Below are positions 44,758 through 56,662 of a DNA stretch of 64,000 nucleotides, in pieces (position 1 is the stretch's first letter; every line of letters begins with the position of its first letter). The DNA comes from Brasenia schreberi (lineage: Eukaryota; Streptophyta; Magnoliopsida; Nymphaeales; Cabombaceae), in the NCBI GenBank assembly GCA_036023115.1, contig JAYKKT010000088.1, forward strand, positions 434,001 to 498,000, given 5' to 3'. Position numbers and translations under genes: made by a program. Under the pieces are notes generated by a model that did no database searches, was not told where the DNA came from, and worked only from the letters and a program-made list of their open reading frames with translations.

Positions 44758-46955
44758 CAGTAGAAAGAACAAATCCGAGAGAACGCATCAACCAACAAAC
44801 AGAATCTCTGAGTAAATTCATTATATACAGAAACAGTCAGAAAATAACTGAGATATCTGGCACAAAAGCCATTATTCTTAGTCAAACTAATGAGCATGAA
44901 CTTACTGTAACTTTTCTTTTTGCAGAACTATACAATTCTTGAAGCGTTTCAGTCATCAGATAACTTATTCAAGTTCATGGAACAGTGCATGAATTCAAAC
45001 TTTTACCTAGACTATAAAGGACCAGAGATCAAGGCAGAAGACTTACATGATAAGCAGCTGCTGTTTTTAGAGATGAAATTCAGCATTCACAGAATTTTGA
45101 CCAACGACATAATTTGCTTCACAAACTGATAAGAAAATGCGCAAATATGCTCACAGCTACAAATCAGTTGGATTAAATCATAACCACCGCCAGTCCCGTT
45201 GGAAATTCACATGGACAACCAACCGACAATGCTATTCATACGTTCAGAACAGAGGCTCAGTTTTTTTCCCTGGCTGAAAGAGAAAAACTTCATTATCTTC
45301 CACCAACAGCACAAATGCACCCACTTTAACTTTCAGAAACAGCAAAACTTTTGAGGCGTATCAAAACATAGACCATTTCAAAGACTAAGAAACCTGCACA
45401 CAGTACATTAAAACACACTAAGGCCATCGCATACTGAAAACTCTGTATGTAAGATTCTTATGTGCACAATAATCTTGTGGCTTTGTACCAAGTTTTCCTT
45501 TTGACAGTTTCATATCCATTCCTGTGTTTCAGGCCAACACTCGCACCATAGTCCACAACACAAAATCAGACCAAACTGCTAAGACTTGGTTCTTGGCTCT
45601 TCTCATTGAACAATTTTCTCAGAAACGAGCAATGGCTCGGGCATATCTCACCTCTGCAAATCTCTTATGTTATCCATGACTCCCTGTGCACTTACATTCA
45701 CCTTGCCAGTCAGGATCAATTATCATGCCCATAAAAGAAATGCCAATCAAAAGATTGGTTGCACCTGTCCAGACCATGCCACGCATGAAGTGTTGACAAA
45801 GTAGTCTGTCCCTTTGACACTAAAAAGAGTGCAGAACAAGCAACCAAAACCAACCAGAAAAAAAATCTGGGTATTAGCAGCTAACTTGAAGCTATCAATT
45901 GTAAATTGAAATTCTAATTCTAAGGGAAGATGAAGATGAAGATGAGTGCAGCCCACTCTTCATATTGATTTCCAAAATAGATGCTAATGAAATCGCCATA
46001 AACGTAATAGTAACCGACAGAACTTTGTTTTAATACCACTATGTTCCCTTAAAGAAACAAACCGAGAGATCCCTGGTGTAGAACTTGCTTATTCTGAGGT
46101 TCAGCAACTCTATGCTTCAGATTGCAACCAGCCTTCTTCAAGATCCAACTTGCAGTTTGTGCTTGAACGCCTGAGCCACTGAATAATACTTGAAGCAGCA
46201 AGTACGAGAAACTTTGTCTCTGGCAGTATATGATTCATCAAGAGAAAGAATTCAACGATCCAAATGCACGGCCCTCTATGTGGCAACGACCGACTTGGTT
46301 CGAGCCACTGCAGCAACTTGTTGAGATCTTAAATTCTTATTGAAAATATATATGCATCAACAAACTGAATTTTCACGAAAAAGCACACTCAACGTGGTGT
46401 ATTGACACACTCAGCGTCAAGCTTAATGTGCCACTGCTGGAGCCAATTTCCAATAGTAGTCAACACAATCAGGGAAACACATGCCAACTTCCTAGGTTTA
46501 GGGTACAAGGCAAGGGTATCAGAGAAGAACATGAAGTGAAACAAATTGTCTGGGAGCCGCACCATTTCCACTTTCATCTATTCAAGTCAACGTCATGGGG
46601 TTGCCTTATTCTAGGGTCAACCTCGATTTCCACAACCATTAATAGCAACCAACAACGGGTCTATGCTGTCAACTGTATATTTGTTTAATTATGTTTCAAA
46701 GACAATGAAGAAACTTAACTCAATTTGCAAATAAAAGTTCCTTAAACTATCAAAGTTGTATTTCTAACTTCTTAACGAATATAGATAAATGAGTTCTTTT
46801 GACTTGGACCTTCTTCAACTGATGATCGTGTTAGTCAAAGCTTTTGAAAATCGTTTTTAAGATCTTATATATTTTGAAATTGAAGCAAACTTGCAAAATT
46901 GTGAGTTCATTTCTTGATTCAAAATCAATTACAATCTTGAAAAATAGAAACCGAT
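44758..46955. other. intergenic, no gene recognised
   Basis: Several short frames (for example minus 46389-46577 and plus 46428-46688) have no recognisable domain. No exon continuing the MORN fragment was seen. Confidence 0.4.
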
Positions 46956-46959
46956 TCTA

Positions 46960-47350
46960 TTTTCAGAGATCGGTTTTCCTAATTTTACTGAAATCATGAA
47001 CCAAACCGCTGAAAATTTCCAACCAAAACGGAACGAAATGAAACCGAACCGCCAAACATATGGAACCGAACCATCAACACACCTAGTAATGAAGCTTCAA
47101 GCAAGTCTTCATTTATGGTGTCCTCGTTGTTTGATGTAAACATACCAGCCTGGTGGTTCAACTGGAACTGAACTGGTTCAAGAATCAATTAGAACCGGAA
47201 TTGGTTAAACCGAACCTGCAGTCTTTTTTTCTTTCTTAATTATTTTTTCCGGTTTTGAACACTTTAGAACCCAAATCTGAACCGAGACGAACATTTTTGA
47301 ACAATAACCAAAATCAACTCAATTCAGATTCAGTTCCGGTTCATGACTCT
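46960..47350. repeat. GAACC/GGTTC-rich dispersed repeat
   Basis: AAACCGAACCGCC, GGAACCGAACC, CTGGTTC, AACCGGAATTGG and CGGTTCATGAC motifs cover the stretch. Confidence 0.55.
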
Positions 47351-47413
47351 ACAAAAATCAGGATAAGTACGTCTTGGTGACAAATGTATTACATAGGCTA
47401 TTTATCTAATGAT

Positions 47414-47896
47414 GTTGGCATTAGAGATGTCAAAATAGGCCAAGTTGGGGGGATAGGTTCGACCTTGCAAAAATGCAGGGTCAAACAAGAAAACCTTGGC
47501 TCATATTAGAAGCAGGGCCAAATGGCCCGGCGGTCTGGTCTGGGGCCCCCACGGACTGGGCCGGGTTGGGCCACAGAACTATAGCTCCATCAGATATTAG
47601 ATTGGGTCTATAAAACCCCATTCATATCTACTTAAAATGTAAACTTAACTATAATAAAAAAAACTATGCATATATACATACACATAAAAAAACTAATTGA
47701 AAAAACTATATATATTACATTCATAATATACATTTAATAAAAGACTATATGTATAATAAAAAGATTTATTTAGTTATTTATATATTTATTTATATGAGTT
47801 GATCCGGCCCGGCCCAACCCAACCCATATTTTTCTCAGCCCGTCAAGGCCAGGGGTGAGGCCCGGCCGAGACGTATTGACATCTCTAGTTAGCATA
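47414..47896. mobile_element. hAT-like MITE with 8-bp TSD
   Basis: Element 47422-47888 with inverted ends TAGAGATGTCAA (left) and TTGACATCTCTA (right). It is flanked by GTTGGCAT (47414-47421) and GTTAGCAT (47889-47896), 7 of 8 identical. The 467-bp interior has GC-rich GGCCCGG-type blocks near both ends and an AT-rich core with no ORF. Confidence 0.85.
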
Positions 47897-48945
47897 GCTT
47901 GGCGTTTAATTGGTTGCAATGGTCTTCTTCATGGTCATATCTCTTAAAAAGAACGAATGTTCTTTTATTTATTAAAATAATTATTTAAAGTCAATGGTGC
48001 AAACCATGTGAATCTTGCCTCTTGACACGCTTACTACAGTTTTTCACCTCCTTCCTTTAATTGAGTTCTTTTCCCCCTCTTCTCCTTTAATGGAGTCACT
48101 TTTTTTCTTAAGTTCTTTAAGTAATTTATTGAAATTCATATCAACATAAAGAAATTCAAGTGATAACCATCTTTATGTGTCAATAACCCAAGTACGTTAG
48201 TGAAGTCAAGAGATTCATACAAGGATCATGGGGTCTTTTGCATTTGAAAAATTGAAATGATAATAAAGTCATACACACGAATATTATTATTATATTCATA
48301 CTTCAAAAATTAATAGTGGAGGATAGGTGAACTTCATGGCATGTCCTCAAAATTAGTAATTGGCAATGGGTGAGCTCCAACTGGCACTGGCAGGATCCAA
48401 TCACTCACTTTATATATATATATATATAAAGAAAGAAAGAGTATTACATACACACATCAATGTATTCTAAATCTCAACGTCTTATCGATCAACAGTGAAA
48501 TTCAAATCTCAAAAGCAAGAATGTATTTTGGTACTCTTGACAACGACAATAAATGCATCCGGTACATCTTGCTACGACTGAGATCTTTGAGCATATTTAA
48601 CTTTTTAAGCATGAATTGATATGGGTATGTATTATTTTCTCTCTCTATATACATATATTGCTTTTATTTGATTGGTTATAAAGTAGTTAGCGAGCATTAA
48701 TGCATCGCCGTGCGATGTGTAACAATTTGGAAAGGAAACAGGACAGAAACGTAGAATTCGTCACTGAGCAGACGATATGGGGGAGACTGGCACACTGCTA
48801 TCGCAGTACTGCATTGATTCTTTTTTTCTTATCAAATTTTGAAACAAAGATATGATGTTGGGTAACTAAGCCTCCCAAAGCCATAAAGTCTATAATGCTT
48901 GGTTCTTAGCATTATTCACATGAGAAAGTGCTAAGAGGTTTTACT
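47897..48945. other. intergenic, no gene recognised
   Basis: AT-rich with short (TA)n and CT tracts. No exon. Confidence 0.4.
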
Positions 48946-48949
48946 AACT

Positions 48950-49022
48950 CTCCTCCGTTTCCTTGGTTCAACTGGTTAGGAGCAAAGGTCTCAAGTTCGA
49001 GCCTTGTGAAAAACCAGCACTG
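48950..49022 (+). mobile_element. tRNA-like SINE fragment
   Basis: CCTTGGTTCAACTGGTTAGG (box A-like), then TCTCAAGTTCGAGCCTTGTG (box B-like GTTCGAGCC). Confidence 0.45.
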
Positions 49023-49459
49023 GAAGAGCCTTCGTGCTTCCCGACTTTCGTGTTATACTTCACTACACAAATTTATTGAGAAAAGCACTAGTACCATTAC
49101 TGTTGGTAAGTTCGACTCTCAAGGAGTGTGTTAGGCTTCGACCTTCGCTTGTAGAAAAAAGAAGTGATCTTGATGCTGGTGAGAAGTTCGACTCTCAGGG
49201 TGTAGCTTTGTAGAAAGGAAATATATATATATATATATATTAAAAAAATAACTAGTAACTCGTAATGCCGATTTCCAAACGAAACAAGAGTACATTTTTC
49301 CAAGGGAACTCTTCTACGCACATGGCTAGAGGACAGAAGACTGACGCTACATTATGAATCTGAATCATGGTCATATGATAATGGTGGTGATGATGATGAT
49401 GTGAAGGATCGATCATAGATAGATGCCATGTCCATCCATAATGGTGATGATCAGCATCA

Positions 49460-50282
49460 TCAAGAGTCAATGGCATGAGCACCATCACCATAGAAGACAG
49501 ATTTCCGGGGCGAGGTGGTGGTGTCGCCGCCACCACAACCGTCGATGATGGAAAACAGACGGTAGGGAGAGACGTCGAGGGAGAGCCACTGGCGGACGTA
49601 GAAGATGGTCTGGCTGCACCCAAGGTGGGGCCCCGTGGCGGTCACCTCCACGTACTCAACGTACCAACCGGGGTGCGGTCCGGAGCCGTCCGATGTGAGG
49701 TTGAGGTAGCAGATCGGACCGTTGAGGCACCTAGCCCTCCCGCTGAAAATGTCCAGGTTACTACGCTCGTAGTAATCGTGGCTTTCCTCCATCAAGCCCC
49801 ATGTCTCCAGATCCTCCACGTATACGCCGCCACCATCGGAGGAATCCGAGAGTGTGAGGGAGATCTTGGAGTCGGTTCCCGCCTTTATGATGGATCCTGT
49901 CCGGATGAACACCGAATAGACGCATTTGCTGTCATCCTGCCGCACAAAAATCATCCGATCTAATCACATGAGCTCATCCATCATTATGTAAATATGCCCA
50001 GAAAAAGCAGTTGATGGTGGGATGGGATGCATCACAATCGAGATCCTAAACAGATGATGTTATGCAAATAGTGGTTCTGAGTGTGTGTGGGTGAGAAGGG
50101 AGCAAAACGGGAGAACCAAGTCAGTTCAATGATGATGATGACCTTGCTCACAACAATCATGATGATGATAATGTGATGGTAATAGTGATGACGATGATGG
50201 TGATACTTACGGATGCACTGGTTACAGCGTCGAGGAGCAGGAGGATGAGGAGGGCACTGAAGAAGTGGCGCATCGGAGCCAT
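49460..50282 (-). CDS. PLAT domain-containing secretory protein (PLAT1-like)
   Basis: Two exons on the minus strand, 50282-50211 and 49936-49460, give an intact 182-residue protein; Arabidopsis PLAT1 is of similar size. Residues 1-24 (MAPMRHFFSALLILLLLDAV) are a signal peptide coded almost exactly by exon one, so the protein enters the ER. Residues ~29-150 form a PLAT/LH2 beta-sandwich: DSKCVYSVFIRTGS, KAGTDSKISLTL, WGLMEESHDYYERSNLDIFSG, CYLNLTSDGSGPHPGWYVEY and W-L-S-L-D, with paired cysteines as in the family. PLAT domains mediate lipid or protein contacts at membranes; PLAT1 homologs are linked to abiotic stress tolerance. The donor is TCC|GTAAGT and the acceptor CGGCAG|GAT. The intron holds GAT/ATG-rich microsatellite sequence. 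The overlapping plus-strand frame at 49475-49963 is a shadow. Confidence 0.93.
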
Positions 50283-50334
50283 CTTGCAAAGTCCCAGCAT
50301 TAGACAATGGCAGATATATGCCAATAAAGGCGAT

Positions 50335-50344
50335 CTTTATAAAG
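50335..50344 (-). promoter_or_regulatory. likely TATA box of the PLAT gene
   Basis: CTTTATAAAG, about 55 bases upstream of the PLAT start codon on the minus strand. The position implies a short 5' untranslated region. Assigned by motif and location only. Confidence 0.4.
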
Positions 50345-50589
50345 TGGTTCCTACAACAATGCCTCTGTCTGCTCAAAATATTACGAACCAACCATGTCCG
50401 TCTTTTATTTCTTCACCAGCTCCAGGTTGTATCGTATCGTGATTACGTCGTAAATAAGGTTTTTCGTGTTACTTTATGTGGTACATAAATGTCGAGCCGT
50501 GTTCGTGTCAATTTTTTATCTGGTATTGCTGGCCCAACTTCACTCCAGCATGGTACGTCGCAAGCCCGTGGCATCAACAAGCATATAGC

Positions 50590-50700
50590 AATATGCACAG
50601 TGAGCAAAAGCTCAACTAGCTAGGCATCCAGTCTCGAGGTGAAGATCACAAGTTCAATACCCGCCGAGTGTGCCTGGCTTCAGCCTCCTCAGAAAGAAAC
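50590..50700 (+). mobile_element. tRNA-like SINE copy
   Basis: GAGCAAAAGCTCAACTAGC (box A-like AGCTCAACTAG), GTCTCGAGGTGAAGATCACA, AGTTCAATACCCGCCGAGTG (box B-like GTTCAATACC), CTGGCTTCAGCCTCC and an A-rich end. One of the clearest copies; spacing between the two boxes is about 40 bases, as in tRNA-derived SINEs. Confidence 0.6.
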
Positions 50701-51265
50701 GTAGAAATGTAGGAAGGGGTATTTGAGAAAGGAAAGATGAATTCAAGGGTACTCTCGACAAGGAGGTGCATTATCGCCTTTTATGAGGAAGGGACAAAGT
50801 AATGGGTTGTCGGGAGGGGCATCTTCGGTATTACCCTAGAGGGGGTGAGCTGGCGAAAGTAAGAAATTAGCCGTCTAGTTTAATACAACTACAAATATGC
50901 CACTGGCCTCCGAGTCGGTCACCAGACAATGCAATTTGGTTTTCGTATTGATCCAAAATCCAACACGATCCAGAATAAATTTTCAAGTTTTCCAAAATGA
51001 GAACCTTGACAAAACGTACCGGCAGGCAACATCTATTAGGTAGTGTTTGATTCCGAGGGTCACGTCCTCGCAGGCCGGCCACGACTTCGCTTGGGGTGTC
51101 AAGTTCGCTAGTCACCCGGACTTTTCGGTTCCAACACCAAACCATGAGCTGAACCGCCTGGTTTTTTCCTTCTAAAATCAAACCAAGCCAAACCGTTAGA
51201 TATCTAGAACCGGTTTGGTTTGACCCGGAGGGTTTCATGAACACCCTTAGGCACCATACTAGATA
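50701..51265. other. intergenic; GGTTC-type patch at 51110-51250
   Basis: No gene recognised. The right part has GAACCGCCTGG, AACCGG and GGTTTGG motifs of the dispersed GGTTC family. Confidence 0.4.
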
Positions 51266-51496
51266 TAACATCAAAACACAAGACAATAACAACAACAACT
51301 AAGCCTTTTCTCGTACTAGATAGGACTGGCTACATGGATTCTTTGTTTCCACGTAGCTCTATCATAATTTGTAGAATATATAGTAGATAAGTCCAACAAA
51401 GTTTTACACTTACTATCCTCCTTCTTTATTCGGGCTTGGGACCGACCATGTAAGGGTGATCCTTTACTTGGACGGAGTTAACATCAAAACACAAGA
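51266..51496 (-). mobile_element. end-only RTE LINE derivative (195 bp) with 18-bp TSD
   Basis: Element 51284-51478 between perfect 18-bp direct repeats TAACATCAAAACACAAGA (51266-51283 and 51479-51496). On the minus strand it begins ACTCCGTCCAAGTAAAGG, carries ~105 bases of LINE 5' untranslated region, then jumps to the last ~90 bases with the AAGGCTTAGTTGTTGTTG tail. It has no coding capacity and must have moved with enzymes supplied by a full-length element. The perfect duplication means insertion was recent relative to other copies. Confidence 0.92.
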
Positions 51497-52486
51497 ATAT
51501 AAAGAATTTCAATGTTAAGCAACAATTATGAAGTACGAGTGTGTACCAAATAAGAAATCGACAGCAGACACAATTGCTTCTGGATCTGAAGCCGAATTTT
51601 GACAATGCATGATTCTCTGTTTTACCTCGGTTGAGAGAAAATGACCCGGAGTGCTCAATGGACCATGAGACGGCTTGGTTGGCCTCCCTCTCTCCTTTGG
51701 AGAGTTATGGCACTAGAACTATCCAAACTATCGGTTGACTCTGAAAATTTGAGAGGGGCATGTAGGCTAAAGAGGTTTGAGACGTAATGCAACAGTTGTA
51801 GTAGCACACCTGACATTGCAGCATAAAGGCAACTCGAGTCCAAAGTTATTAGAAGTCATCAACACCAAAAATGAGCTTAGTCAAATTTATAAATGGTAAT
51901 TGTAATATGTGAACAAGACTTTCTTTTTCGAGTATAGTTCTTCCTTATTTTTTTAAAAGCATATTTAGTTTCTCGATGTTTATCAAACACAATAAACCTT
52001 ACATGCAACTCATTCAGCAACCTGGATATCCTTTGTTGGATTCTCGAGAACTCGTTTCCATCAACCTATTGATTGTTTTCTTTTAAAACGAGAGTCGAAG
52101 TTTTTTGAAACATCTCACATCATATTTCATTCCAACAAGTTCTTCTATTGTTATTTGAATTGGTCCTGCTGGCAACACTATCAGGGTGAAAGAAAAAGAC
52201 CAACACAGTAAAAGGAGAATGCATCACTCGAAGATCAAGAAAGAGGGATAATTCTGCTATCAAGAACCACTGTTCGAAATCGACGGCCCCGATTTACGTG
52301 GAACCAAACAAGTCTCTCTCTACTCGTTTTCTCATGACCTCATTGTGATGCAACTTTTTCTTTTGCGGTCATAATTCGCCTTGAAGTGAAGGATGATTGA
52401 CTCGCAACACTTGGCCCCATGAAAGATTGATGATCTTATTGTTTGCCATTCTCTTACAGTGAAGCCGAGGTTTCTTTTTTGTGTGC

Positions 52487-52518
<32 letters not shown>

Positions 52519-53000
52519 CTCGACCCCATGAAAGATTGATGATCTTATTGTTTGCCATTCTCTTACAGTGAAGCCTTGGTTGTTGTTGTGTGTGTGTGAG
52601 AGAGAGAGAGAGAGACCTTGTTTTATTTCAAAGAGACCTGCATTAATTCAACGAGGAAGATCATTCTAATATGTTGAATCCTTGGAGAGGCTAGAAGGTT
52701 CATATCCATTTGAGCATTCTCACCAGAACTAAAAAGTTCACACACATGTGCGTGTGTGTGTAGATGTACACACACACAACGCCGAAGTGGCAAGACAGGA
52801 GTAGAGCTCGCTATTTATTTGGTGTGACAGCTGAAAATGTGAATGGTAGAAAATGTAATGATCTCTCTAGTATATGATTGTCAAAATAGTTTTGGATGGT
52901 GATACTTTATATATGAACAGCTTATTCTACATTTCACTAAGTTTTTTATGATCAATTATGTTTTGTACACTGCAACCATAATAAATTGGCACATTAAAGT
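51497..53000. other. intergenic; contains a ~110-bp tandem duplication
   Basis: CCCCATGAAAGATTGATGAT (and the following ~32 bases through CTTACAGTGAAGCC) occurs at 52415 and again at 52525, each followed by TTG/GT-rich and (GA)n sequence. No gene recognised. Confidence 0.6.
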
Positions 53001-53009
53001 GTAATCAAT

Positions 53010-53590
53010 CATGGTTTGGAAGCAAACTCAATCAAAGTGGACTGTATCAATTGGTTCTGGTTTTGGTTTGGTTCCCCAAATCCGCAAACTGCTTAGACTG
53101 GTTTGGTTCAAAATTGAGCCTACAGACGAACCAAGCTCGACGTCGAGCACGCACATTGAGAACAGTCCAAGTCCTACTAGTATACTGTGCTTGTCTCTAA
53201 AAACCAGGTTTGATTCATTGGTGAACAGAGACATGACCGGTTTGGAACCAATGCAGTAGTTCCAATCAGAAACGAACCAGGCCAAGAACCGGCTGGAACC
53301 AGAACCACTGAAACCTGATCCCAGAACCAGAGTTCGTTTTCGGTTTCACTTTTCATGAAACCAGAACCACCAGTTCCATAAAATTTTAAAGATTGTCTTT
53401 AAGATTATACATATTTTTAATGTTGTTACTGGTTCCGGGCGTTTAGAGCTCAAACTAGATCTAGCCCAAACCAGAATGGATGTTGTGACCTGGTTCAGTC
53501 TGCTACTTCTAATGGCTTTCTTTGGTTCTCCAGAACTTCGCTTTCAAGATCGAGCCTAGAACTGAACCGAACCCAACCACGAACACTCCT
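53010..53590. repeat. GGTTC/GAACC-rich dispersed repeat
   Basis: The longest cluster: GGTTTGGTTCCCC, GAACCAGGCC, GGCTGGAACCAGAACCACTG, CACCAGTTCCATAAA, CTGGTTCCGGGC, GAACCGAACCC. No coherent ORF. Confidence 0.6.
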
Positions 53591-53830
53591 ATTGAGAACG
53601 GTCTAAGAGGTGGTAATATATGGTGCCTACGGCTCTAAAAGCCTGGTTTGATTTATTCTAATGACAGGAGAGTGGGTGTCTAGAAGTGTGGGCAAAGTTA
53701 GGTGTAAACCACATAATGCATGTTATAACACCAATATACCAACAACCATTAACTTAAAATAAGCATTTCATGAACTCATGCATATAGTTCTTCGGACCAA
53801 ATCTCTTCCAGAAAAAGCAAGACACATACA

Positions 53831-53840
53831 TATATTTATG
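53831..53840 (+). promoter_or_regulatory. possible TATA box of the polyketide synthase gene
   Basis: TATATTTATG, about 75-84 bases upstream of the start codon at 53915. Motif and position only. Confidence 0.3.
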
Positions 53841-53914
53841 AAGGTTCACACGGTTGTAGTGTTCATCAAGGCAAAAGAGTTTCAACAAAGCCTAGTTTCC
53901 TTCTGCCATAGAGA

Positions 53915-55573
53915 ATGGGGACAGACCTGAATGTGAGTCAGTTCTCCTTCCCGGGAACGAACGGCCATGGACCGAGGAACGCGAAAATACTGGCACTGGG
54001 CAAAGCATTTCCAAGCCAACTGATCCCCCAAGAGTGCCTGGTCGAGGGCTACATCCGCGACACCAAATGTGAAGATCCAGTCATCAAGGAGAAGCTCGAG
54101 AGGCTGTGTAAGTCTTGATTCATGGTATCAAAACCTTGTTTAAAATGTTCTACCCAATAAACCAAAACCAAGCCTTCTCAATTTAATAAAAAAATCTCAT
54201 GTATTCTTGGATATATATAGAGAGAGAGAGAGGGTGGGGGGGGAAGGGAAAGAAAGAGAATGATCTAGCTTTTCTCAAGTCAACTTTTAAATGGCACAAG
54301 ATCGAACCTTATGGTTATGGCTCCATAAGGTTTGATCCTGTCCCATATTAACATTTAACTCTACAGCTTCTTAGATCATTCTTCCTCTCTCTCTCTCTCT
54401 AAATAAATAAATATATATATATACATATGTGTGTGTGTGTGCGCGCACACACACATGCACCAAGAATGTGAACCAGTTGCTTTTGTGCCTCTAAAAGTTT
54501 CATTTGTTTATGGGACTACCAGATGAATAATGCCATGTTTTTGTTTTTCATCTACATGCTTCGACTATTTATGTGTGGTAAGAACTCGAACATTCACTTC
54601 AGGTAAGACTACGACGGTGAAGACGCGATACACGGTAATGTCGAAAGAGATCCTGGACAAGTACCCTGAGATAGTCACAGAGGGCTCGCCGACCATCAAG
54701 CAAAGGCTTGACATAGCCAATGGTGCAGTCTTAGACATGGCCATGGAGGCCAGTCTAGCTTGCATCAAGGAATGGGGCAGGCCAGTGGCAGAGATCACCC
54801 ACTTGGTCTATGTATCATCCAGTGAGATACGCCTCCCCGGCGGCGACCTGTACTTGGCCAGTCAACTCGGCCTAAGGAACGACGTGAGCCGAGTCATGTT
54901 ATACTTCCTGGGCTGCTATGGAGGTGTCACAGGGCTAAGAGTAGCAAAGGACATTGCTGAGAACAATCATGGAAGCAGAGTCCTATTGACTACATCGGAA
55001 ACGACTATCCTCGGCTTCCGACCACCCAACATGGCTCGGCCGTATGACTTAGTCGGCGCTGCACTCTTCGGTGACGGAGCTGCTGCAGTGATTGTGGGAT
55101 CTGATCCTATAAATGACATGGAGAAGCCGTTCATGGAACTCAATTATGCAGTTCAACAGTTCTTGCCAGGCACCGAGACAACAATAGATGGAAGGCTGAC
55201 AGAGGAGGGCATAAACTTCAAGCTAGGGAGGGACTTGCCGCAGAAGATCGAAGATAATATCGAAGATTTTTGCCGGAAACTCATGAAGAAGGCTCATGTC
55301 GATGAGTTCAATGACTTGTTTTGGGCAATTCACCCGGGCGGCCCGGCCATACTGAACCGGCTACAGAGCCATCTCAAGCTTGATGCTGAGAAGGTGCATT
55401 GCAGCCGGAGAGCACTGATGGACTATGGGAATGTGAGCAGCAACACCATATTCTATGTGATTGATTACATGAGAGAAGAGCTCAATAGAGAGGGTGCAGA
55501 GGAATGGGGTTTCCTCCTCGCCTTCGGCCCCGGAATAACCTTCGAAGGCATACTCGTTCGCAACTTGCAATGA
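53915..55573 (+). CDS. anther type III polyketide synthase (LAP5/PKSB-like)
   Basis: Two exons, 53915-54107 and 54603-55573, encode an intact 387-residue type III polyketide synthase. The intron splits the Cys codon of LERLCKTTTVKTRY, the conserved intron site of the chalcone-synthase superfamily (T|GTAAGT ... TTCAG|GT). The catalytic triad is present: Cys169 in YFLGCYGGVTGL, His308 in AIHPGGPAIL, Asn341 in DYGNVSSNT. SSSEIRLPGGDLYLASQLGL, SETTILGFRPPNMARPYDLVGAALFGDGAA and the C-terminal GFGPGIT-like FGPGITFEG agree with LAP5/PKSB rather than chalcone synthase. Family members condense long-chain acyl-CoA with malonyl-CoA to alkyl pyrones, precursors of pollen-wall sporopollenin, in the ER-associated metabolon of tapetum cells. 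Expect anther-specific expression. The LAP6/PKSA clade is the main alternative. Confidence 0.95.
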
Positions 55574-56420
55574 ATGCCATTAGAACATCTACTGTTTTAC
55601 TACTAATACTATCAGTATCTCTTTTCTTGGTGAGAATTTGTCATCAATCTAAAATCTCACGACTATTTAGTATCAACCCAAACCCTCTGGTTCAAGACAA
55701 TAAGACTAATGCTGTGTTTTGTGTCAAAGAATGTTCATTATATTTCAGGGACCATATATTGCTAGTATATGTATGCCGATTTACAATCCAATTACTTGTC
55801 ATCGTTTATACTAATACTATTTGACATCAAATGAAAATTCGGAGCCAAAATATACGGAACTTGACCCGAACAGGGACGACCCGAACTATGGAATTGTTGG
55901 GTACACCGGAAACAGATCTGGGTAGTGTTTGAAATACTCAATGAAGGAGACCTATGTTTCAAAAAGCTTAATATATATTGTGGTTTCAGATAGCAAATCT
56001 GAATGATTTGGATTTGGATCAGGTTAGAGGACAGATCTATCCAGTCCATTGACAGCTAATCTTCACCTACTTAGTTTTGGTGGGTAAGGTTCGCAGGTCA
56101 TCGTTGTTGCGCGGCTTCGGCTTTTTCCTTGCACCACCAACTCTCCCACTTGGTCATAAATTTCTTTTAGAAAACTCATACAGAAGTTTAATCTAGATGC
56201 TCTTTACTAGATAATCCTAGTGAAAGTATTCAATAACGTTGAAATCAAGGTCCTTTTTTCTGTTTTGGACACAATGGGGAGTCCGGAACCAAATGCACGT
56301 GCCCGGGTATCGAACTCATGAGCTCCAACTTGTGACTAGAGCTCCCAGTCTGATGAGCTATTGCCCTTTGTGCTGAAATCATAAGCTTTTCATGATCTTA
56401 AGTACTTAAAACATATAAAA
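55574..56420. other. 3' flank and intergenic; SINE-like fragment at 56290-56375
   Basis: 56300-56372 reads on the minus strand as a box A/box B tRNA-like block (complement of GTATCGAACTCATGAGCTCC and GATGAGCTATTGCCC). Otherwise no feature seen. Confidence 0.45.
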
Positions 56421-56662
56421 ACTGCTATATACTAATACACTTAAGTGCTTGTAAATCTAAACAAATCTCAAGTATTTTTTATGATTAATGATTGAAATTT
56501 AAATTTTAAAAAGCAAATATATCTATGTGAATAAATTGTATTGTAAACAGTATACGTCTATTTTTTACTTTTATACTTAAATTTCAACCATTTATCATAA
56601 AAAAAATAAACAGTTGATTTACTTGAATTTGTTAACACTTAAATATGTTATTATATATCAGT
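56421..56662. mobile_element. MITE, TGxTATATxxTA family (copy 3)
   Basis: Inverted ends of ~50 bases: ACTGCTATATACTAATACAC at the left, and the complement of the right end reads ACTGATATATAATAACATAT. The interior matches 21207-21440 (GATTGAAATTT, TGTGAATAAATTGTA). AT-rich, no ORF. Confidence 0.7.

Noticed and set aside
49475..49963. 162-codon plus-strand frame over the PLAT gene
   Set aside because: Antisense shadow of the PLAT exon; no family resemblance.
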